Assembly (NCBI GenBank): GCA_905215795.1
Contig: CAJMRV010000083.1
Span: forward strand, 1-7,497
DNA length: 7,497 nucleotides
Direction of reading: 5' to 3'
Source: an uncultured bacterium
GTDB taxonomy: Bacteria; Pseudomonadota; Gammaproteobacteria; Burkholderiales; Burkholderiaceae_F
The translations under genes and the position numbers were made by a program. Below, piece by piece: positions 1 through 4,490 of this stretch; positions within the stretch are counted from its first letter, which is position 1; each line of letters opens with the position of its first letter. A model generated the notes under the pieces. It worked only from the letters and a program-made list of their open reading frames with translations. It ran no database searches and had not been told where the DNA came from.

Positions 1-13
1 GCCTATTTGAACA

Positions 14-24
14 TCCCTCAGGGA
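14..24 (+). promoter_or_regulatory. Ribosome binding site of the LysR gene inside a small palindrome
   Basis: AGGGA at 20-24 sits 8 bases before the ATG at 33 and is the best Shine-Dalgarno match. It forms the right arm of the perfect palindrome TCCCT-C-AGGGA (14-24). As RNA the one-base loop is too tight for the full stem, so a partial stem is the most that could form. Only 13 bases lie upstream in the window, so no promoter can be assessed. Confidence 0.5.
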
Positions 25-32
25 ATTTGCAG

Positions 33-1028
33 ATGTTGACAAATCGTTCTCCCGATAAATCGAAGTTGTTCAGTCTTAACCTTGGAGACCTCGACTTCCT
101 CCTCGACCTGTACGAGACCGGATCCCTCACGGAAACCGCCGCCAACACGGACATGTCCCTTTCGAGCGCCTCGAGAACGCTCAAGAAACTCAGGAACACC
201 TTCAACGACCCCTTGTTCCTGAGAAGCCTCCCCAGACTCATCCCCACCACGAAGACCGAAGCCCTCATCCCCGACGTGCGGATGATCATGAACCGTTCCG
301 AACACTTCACGGAAAACGTCGTTTTCGATCCGTCTTCGTTGTGCCGGACCTTCCACATCGGAGCCGTCGACAACGCCCTGTTCGCCGTCCTGCAGAACTT
401 CCTCAAACAGTTCTTCAAACAGGCCCCGCACGCCTCGCTGGAATTCGTCCACCTGGGAAGCCGCTCCTTCGAACTCCTGGAATCCGGAGAACTCGACGGC
501 GCGATCTGTCCGACCATCGTCGACCTTCCGCCGAACTTCTCCGGGCTCAACCTCTACCCGGTCTCCTATTGCATCTGCATGCGAAAGGGGCATCCTCTCG
601 AAAAACTCCTGCATGAGAAAGGAACCCTCACGAGGGAGGACATCAGCGCCTACAGGAAGATCTGCATCTCCAACAACGCCACGCCCGCGCAACAGTTCTA
701 CACCCTGGACGAAAAAACCTTCAGCGGCCAGTCTTGGCAGGACATCGCCGTGACCGTGCCCTATTTCCTCAGCATCCCCGCCATCCTCCACAACACCGAC
801 CTCACGGTGACGCTCCCCACCCAGACCGCCAAGCAGTTCGTGCGCGACTTCACGGGACTCCCGATCACCTACTACCCCGTGCCGAACATCGACACCGGTA
901 CCAGTTGCAAGACCCTCTACCACACACGCTTCATCTGGCACGACCGCTCCAATGACGACCCCGGCATGCAATGGCTCCGCGGCCTTCTCGCCGCCTACGT
1001 CAAGAACCCGGAGGTCGATCCGGTCTGA
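33..1028 (+). CDS. LysR-family transcriptional regulator
   Basis: This is a DNA-binding transcription regulator of 331 residues, close to the 300-330 usual for the LysR family. Residues about 17-76 form the winged helix-turn-helix: the LysR signature runs from LGDLDFLLDLYETGSL into the recognition helix around SLSSASRTLKKLR and ends in DPLFLRS. From about residue 95 to 305 it looks like the two-lobed periplasmic-binding-protein-like effector domain, starting at the typical RTFHIG strand. There is no signal peptide or membrane segment, so it is cytoplasmic. I chose the ATG at 33 because AGGGA (20-24) lies 8 bases before it; the in-frame TTG at 27 is only 2 bases from that site. It converges on the arylsulfotransferase gene, so it is not in the divergent arrangement typical of a LysR regulator and its target. 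The effector and target genes cannot be read from the sequence. Family assignment is firm; specific function is unknown. Confidence 0.93.
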   Translation: MLTNRSPDKSKLFSLNLGDLDFLLDLYETGSLTETAANTDMSLSSASRTLKKLRNTFNDPLFLRSLPRLIPTTKTEALIPDVRMIMNRSEHFTENVVFDPSSLCRTFHIGAVDNALFAVLQNFLKQFFKQAPHASLEFVHLGSRSFELLESGELDGAICPTIVDLPPNFSGLNLYPVSYCICMRKGHPLEKLLHEKGTLTREDISAYRKICISNNATPAQQFYTLDEKTFSGQSWQDIAVTVPYFLSIPAILHNTDLTVTLPTQTAKQFVRDFTGLPITYYPVPNIDTGTSCKTLYHTRFIWHDRSNDDPGMQWLRGLLAAYVKNPEVDPV

Positions 1029-1040
1029 CCGAAGCAACAA

Positions 1041-1076
1041 AAAGGGCGGCCTCCGAACTGGAGAGCCGCCCTCTTT
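1041..1076. terminator. Shared bidirectional intrinsic terminator between lysR and assT
   Basis: An 11-bp stem is visible: GGGCGGC-CTCC (1044-1054), loop GAACT, GGAG (1060-1063), a bulged A, then GCCGCCC (1065-1071). Read on the - strand, the stem is followed by TTTTTGTT, a good U-tract, about 50 bases past the assT stop. Read on the + strand it is followed by the weaker TCTTT, 15 bases past the LysR stop. It probably ends both convergent transcripts, and does so better for assT. Confidence 0.85.
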
Positions 1077-1122
1077 CCACCGGCCTTCACGACCGGCGGA
1101 GGACTACAGAATCATCACGGCG

Positions 1123-2964
1123 TCAGTGCGTGAACGCCTTCTTGATGTCGACGGGCATGGCCTGGTAACCCTCGGCATCCTTGAACTGGATCTCCACGCT
1201 GGGCTCCTTGGCTCCCCACTTGAACTCGTTGAGGAAGGGGTTGGGCGTGCTCGTGTACGCACCCGTCTTCATGTCGTAGTCGGCACCGGCCGTCGCTGAG
1301 TAAACGAACACGGAATCCTTGTCCTTGTGATACTCGGTGATCGAGGTGACCGGGCTGAACCATTCGTTGCCGCGTTCCTTGCCGTACTCCCAGATCTGTT
1401 CGACGGTGCCGTTCTTCTGGTCGATCTTGTAGACCACGGCGCGGCTGTACTTCATGCCGGGCAGCGGGGGCTGCTCCATGCCGCGGGCGTCGCCGTTGTC
1501 GAAGACGGAGAGGTAGAGGAAGCGTTCGTCGCTCTTCTCAGGAATGCGCCAGCCGGTGTGCTGGGTCCAGGTCCAGTCGAACGTGTCGTCAAGGCTCTTG
1601 GAGCCGTCGTGCTTGACGGGCGTGCCGTCCTTCTTGACGGGCTTGAGGACCTTCTCGGCGAGCTCGCCCTTCCAGCCGGCGGGAGCACCCATGATCCACT
1701 TGACCTTGTGGTCGCGGCCGATCTTGATGACGGCGGACTGGTGACGCGAGGAGATGATGATCGAGTCGTCGGTCGGATCATGGTCGATCGAGTTGACGTG
1801 CACCCAGTTGCGGCCGGGGCCCGTGCCCACGATGTCGCCGAACTTCTCCTGCTCGGCCTGCTTCCTGAGCTCTTCCGCGCTCATCGTCTGACCGGCCTTC
1901 GAGGCGTCGATGTTGAGGCAGACGGCGCCCTGGTCGAGTGCTTCCAAAACATTCGAGCGGTTCGGGTCAAGGATGTCGAAGAGGCGCCATTCATCGACCA
2001 CGCGACCGTCCTGGTCGACCTCGATGATCACGTCGCGCACGGTCCTCACGTGCTTCTTGCCGTCCGGGAAGACGTAGTCGGAGCTCGCGACGCGCAGCAG
2101 GACGTGGCCGTTGTCCATCACCTTCGTGGCGTGACTGAAGTCGTTGTAGTTCATCGGCAGTTCACGGTTCCAGATCTTGCGGCCCATGAGGTCGTACTTC
2201 ACGTAGTGCTGGCCGTAGCCCCAGACGAACGAGCCGTCGTCGGTCTGGCGGAAGCCCATCATGATGCCCGAATTCATCGGGTCCTTGGAGTCGTAGAACT
2301 TGGAGGGCTCCATGTACCAGCGGAGATCACCATGGCTGTCGTAGATGGCGTTCTGGGCCGGGAAGCTCCATTCGAGCGCACCGCCGACGGGGTTGTTCCA
2401 AACGGCGCGGCTCGCAGTCGCGGGAGCGGCGAGCATGTTGTTGACGAGATAGAGACGGTCCTCGAATTCCGGACTCATCTTCTTCACGTCGGCCTTCGGG
2501 AAGGCGGCCACTTCAGCGTCGTAGCCCGTGTTGCGGATGAAGGCGGGGGCGGCGTAGATGCTGTACTTCTCGTTTTCCACGCGCTCGCTCTTGCCGTTGG
2601 CAGTCTTCGTGTAGGAGACGACGACCGTGTTCTTGTAGTCGGGATAGAGGCCGAAGACGGGGATGCCGCCGTGAGTGCGGCACTCTGTGTCGCTCACCTT
2701 GTAGGAGATGCGGCGTCCTTCGGGCTTGGGCTCGATCGTCACGGAGACATCGCTCAGCTGATAACCGCCGTTCTTGATCACCGCGGTCAGCGGCGCGATG
2801 TCGTAGGGGTTGAGGAGCACAGCGCCGATCTTGCCGCTCACCTTGTACTTGACGTGGGGGCCCGATGCGCCGCCCAGGGCGTACACACCCGTGGAGGCGA
2901 GGGAGAAGCAGCCCGCGAACACCAGCGGAACCAACAGGGACGTTAACTTCTTGTTGACTGTCAT
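1123..2964 (-). CDS. assT: Arylsulfate sulfotransferase, AssT type, exported
   Basis: The product (613 residues) belongs to the bacterial PAPS-independent arylsulfate sulfotransferases (EC 2.8.2.22), which move a sulfuryl group from one phenolic sulfate ester to another phenol through a sulfohistidine intermediate in the periplasm. Residues 1-29 are an export signal: KK at 5-6, a hydrophobic core, and VYA before a likely cut at 29/30. Next comes an N-terminal beta-domain (about 40-140, including GAVLLNPYDIAPLTA), then the six-bladed propeller. Residues aligning with E. coli His252, His356, Arg374 and the nucleophile His436 are H278 (DFSHAT), H389 (GRNWVHVNS), R407 (SSRHQS) and H469 (WTQHTGW). 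The downstream block DNGDARGMEQPPLPGMKYSR is also typical. The E. coli cysteine pair just before the nucleophile is absent. The start ATG has AAGGA nine bases upstream. No dsbL/dsbI neighbour is present. Natural substrate unknown. Confidence 0.95.
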   Translation of the reverse strand: MTVNKKLTSLLVPLVFAGCFSLASTGVYALGGASGPHVKYKVSGKIGAVLLNPYDIAPLTAVIKNGGYQLSDVSVTIEPKPEGRRISYKVSDTECRTHGGIPVFGLYPDYKNTVVVSYTKTANGKSERVENEKYSIYAAPAFIRNTGYDAEVAAFPKADVKKMSPEFEDRLYLVNNMLAAPATASRAVWNNPVGGALEWSFPAQNAIYDSHGDLRWYMEPSKFYDSKDPMNSGIMMGFRQTDDGSFVWGYGQHYVKYDLMGRKIWNRELPMNYNDFSHATKVMDNGHVLLRVASSDYVFPDGKKHVRTVRDVIIEVDQDGRVVDEWRLFDILDPNRSNVLEALDQGAVCLNIDASKAGQTMSAEELRKQAEQEKFGDIVGTGPGRNWVHVNSIDHDPTDDSIIISSRHQSAVIKIGRDHKVKWIMGAPAGWKGELAEKVLKPVKKDGTPVKHDGSKSLDDTFDWTWTQHTGWRIPEKSDERFLYLSVFDNGDARGMEQPPLPGMKYSRAVVYKIDQKNGTVEQIWEYGKERGNEWFSPVTSITEYHKDKDSVFVYSATAGADYDMKTGAYTSTPNPFLNEFKWGAKEPSVEIQFKDAEGYQAMPVDIKKAFTH

Positions 2965-2973
2965 GGCTCTTGA

Positions 2974-2978
2974 TCCTT
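2974..2978 (-). promoter_or_regulatory. Ribosome binding site of assT
   Basis: On the - strand AAGGA ends nine bases before the ATG at 2964. It supports this start, which also gives a complete export signal peptide. Confidence 0.7.
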
Positions 2979-2998
2979 GAATCTACGTTGAGGAATCC

Positions 2999-3032
2999 GA
3001 CGTTTTAACTAATTCTTTCGAATTAATACGTC
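2999..3032 (-). promoter_or_regulatory. Nested inverted repeat upstream of assT, possible operator or leader hairpin
   Basis: In an AT-rich patch 35-68 bases before the assT start there is a perfect inverted repeat, TAATTC-N4-GAATTA (3010-3015 and 3020-3025), flanked by a second pair of arms, GACGT (2999-3003) and ACGTC (3028-3032). If transcribed on the - strand, the inner arms would form a 6-bp stem closed by GAAA, a stable GNRA-type tetraloop. As DNA it could be a dimeric repressor or activator site. It does not match the symmetric T-N11-A LysR consensus. I could not place a convincing -35/-10 pair for assT around it. Confidence 0.4.
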
Positions 3033-3160
3033 ATTGCATCCAAGTAGCATATCAGGAATTCCATCGGGATTGCCTCTTGGGAAGGCGTGTCAACGAACTG
3101 TTACACCGTGACCGTGCACATCTGGACCTGAGCTTTCGAACATCCAAACGGAAACGTAGA

Positions 3161-3195
3161 AAAAAAGGGGCGCCCCCTTGTCGGAGCACCCCCTT
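3161..3195 (-). terminator. Intrinsic terminator of aes
   Basis: On the - strand the arm GGGGTGCTCC (from 3192-3183) pairs with GGGGCGCCCC (3176-3167), with two G-U wobbles and a six-base loop, extended by AAG against UUU. It is followed immediately by TTTTTT (3166-3161). The stem starts about 25 bases past the aes stop. It separates aes from assT, so assT should have its own promoter in 2965-3160. Confidence 0.87.
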
Positions 3196-3219
3196 CCCGA
3201 AACCGCATGCACGGGTCCG

Positions 3220-4194
3220 TCAGTCCATGTGCTCCTTCAGGAAGGCGGCCCCCTTCCTCATCACGTCGACCGTCTCGGGGAGCATTCTCGAGTGGTGCAG
3301 GAAGGCGTGCATCACGCCCGGCACGCACTCATAGACGGACTCGCCGCCGTGGGCCGAAACAACCTCGTGGAGCGCGGCCGAATCGTCGCGCAGCGGGTCG
3401 TACTGGGCGCTCACGATGAAGAGCGGCGGCACGTCGTGCGTGAGGTCACCGTTGAAGATGCAGTAATAGGGAGAGCCGGCGGCCTCCTCCCTCGCGGCGC
3501 CTTCGGGAAGATAGAGGTCTTCGTAGAGAGCGAGATCCTCCGGCGCGAGGCCGTCCCACGGACCGCCGAAGAGGCGGCGGGAGGGCGAATCGGAAAGACC
3601 GTAGAGGCCGTAGTAAAGAAGAAGTCCGGCGACGGTGCCGCAGCGGACGCCCTTGTCCCGGATCCAGAGGGCCGTGGCCATGGCGATGTGCGCGCCGGCG
3701 GAGTCGCCCGCGAAGGCCACCTTCGACATGTCGAGCCCGAACTCGTCCTGATGCTCGTGGAGCCAGGCACAGGCGCCGGCGCACTCCTCGATCGCCTGCG
3801 GGAACTTCGCTTCGGGCGAGAGCGTGTACTCCACGCCCAAAACGGCGAGGCCGCTCAATTCGGCGAGCATGCGCATGATGCGGTCGTGCGTGTCGAGTCC
3901 GCCCAAGAGATAGCCGCCCCCGTGGATGTAGACGAGCACGCCGGGACGGATCCCCCCGGGCTTGTGGAGCCGGGCGCTAACGCTCCCGTAAGGCGTGGGC
4001 ACCTCGAGGTCGAGCGTCTCTTTCATCATGGGGCCGCCCTCGTTCCAGAAGCGGCGCTCGTTCACATAAGCGCGCCGCAGGGACGGATAGTCGGGGCCCA
4101 GGTCCTCGGCCGGATGGGCGAGTTGATATTCATAGACCTTCTTCATGTCGCCCGAGAGCATTGCGGGGACGTCGATTCGGTTCACGTTCGTCAT
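3220..4194 (-). CDS. aes: Acetyl esterase, Aes/hormone-sensitive-lipase family
   Basis: This is a 324-residue cytoplasmic alpha/beta-hydrolase resembling E. coli Aes (319 residues), which hydrolyses short-chain acyl esters. The HSL oxyanion motif HGGGY is at 91-95. The nucleophile is S165 in GDSAG, the same number as in E. coli. The acid is probably D266 in AQYDPLRDD and the base H296 in VMHAFLHHSR. Long blocks typical of Aes are present: ERRFWNEGGP, LDTHDRIMRMLA, YTLSPEAKFPQAIEE, SPYYCIFNGDL. There is no signal peptide. I chose the ATG at 4194 because AAAAGGAG lies five bases upstream and the length then matches E. coli Aes; the upstream in-frame GTG (4227) and ATG (4212) lack such a site. 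In E. coli Aes also binds and inhibits the maltose regulator MalT; nothing here shows that role. It has its own terminator and a promoter-like region, so it is probably monocistronic. Confidence 0.93.
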   Translation of the reverse strand: MTNVNRIDVPAMLSGDMKKVYEYQLAHPAEDLGPDYPSLRRAYVNERRFWNEGGPMMKETLDLEVPTPYGSVSARLHKPGGIRPGVLVYIHGGGYLLGGLDTHDRIMRMLAELSGLAVLGVEYTLSPEAKFPQAIEECAGACAWLHEHQDEFGLDMSKVAFAGDSAGAHIAMATALWIRDKGVRCGTVAGLLLYYGLYGLSDSPSRRLFGGPWDGLAPEDLALYEDLYLPEGAAREEAAGSPYYCIFNGDLTHDVPPLFIVSAQYDPLRDDSAALHEVVSAHGGESVYECVPGVMHAFLHHSRMLPETVDVMRKGAAFLKEHMD

Positions 4195-4199
4195 TGGTT

Positions 4200-4207
4200 C
4201 TCCTTTT
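4200..4207 (-). promoter_or_regulatory. Strong ribosome binding site deciding the aes start
   Basis: AAAAGGAG on the - strand lies five bases before the ATG at 4194. It falls inside the reading frame of the two upstream start candidates, which themselves have no Shine-Dalgarno match. Confidence 0.8.
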
Positions 4208-4267
4208 GTCATGCGTCGTGATGGCACGGCCCGTGGCGGCGGATGTCCATGGGGGTCGGGAGAACAA

Positions 4268-4293
4268 GCGCCGTCCCGGTTGAAGGACGGTGC
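4268..4293 (-). other. Hairpin in the aes 5' leader
   Basis: CCGTCC (4271-4276) and GGACGG (4285-4290) form a perfect 6-bp stem with an eight-base loop. Three more pairs, one of them G-U, can extend it outward. There is no T-tract, so it is not an intrinsic terminator. It lies about 75-100 bases before the aes start, within the leader predicted from the TATAAT box. Confidence 0.4.
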
Positions 4294-4330
4294 GGCTGGT
4301 CTGATGGCGTTTCCGCGGGGTCGTCAGAAA

Positions 4331-4336
4331 ATTATA
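4331..4336 (-). promoter_or_regulatory. Probable -10 element of the aes promoter
   Basis: A perfect TATAAT occurs on the - strand between the gyrA terminator and aes. No good -35 hexamer lies at 16-18 bases; the best nearby matches are TTTGGA at 15 and TTGGAA at 14, so the promoter may be weak or need an activator. The implied start near 4324 gives a leader of about 130 bases. Confidence 0.5.
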
Positions 4337-4429
4337 AGCACGCCAGGGAGTTCCAAAACCAAGAGCCCCCGCATACACGTGACTTAACAGTATGAAAATA
4401 CCGAACAAGCGTCCCGGCAAACGGGCGTC

Positions 4430-4470
4430 AAAAAAGGGCCGCCCGATGAAAATCATCGGCAGCGGCCCTT
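4430..4470 (-). terminator. Intrinsic terminator of gyrA
   Basis: A long stem is formed by AAGGGCCGC (4434-4442) plus CCGATGA (4443-4449), loop AAA, TCATCGG (4453-4459), a two-base CA bulge, and GCGGCCCTT (4462-4470). That is 16 base pairs in all. On the - strand it runs into TTTTTT (4435-4430). It begins about 20 bases past the gyrA stop. Confidence 0.92.
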
Positions 4471-4490
4471 GTCACTGATAGCGGCGGGAA

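Noticed and set aside
18..1040. - strand open frame of 340 codons opposite the LysR gene
   Set aside because: It is antisense to a clear helix-turn-helix regulator, is rich in Gly, Val and Glu, and runs into the shared terminator.
1327..2946. Long + strand open frame of 539 codons opposite assT
   Set aside because: It is antisense to a gene with intact catalytic motifs and an export signal. The translation is biased to Val, Asp, Gly and His with no family features.
3088..3093. Perfect TTGACA on the - strand as a -35 for assT
   Set aside because: No acceptable -10 lies 16-18 bases downstream (the bases there are CCC-rich), so it is probably chance.
3178..4221. + strand open frame of 347 codons opposite aes
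   Set aside because: It mirrors the esterase gene and also runs through its terminator. The composition is of the antisense type and no motif is visible.
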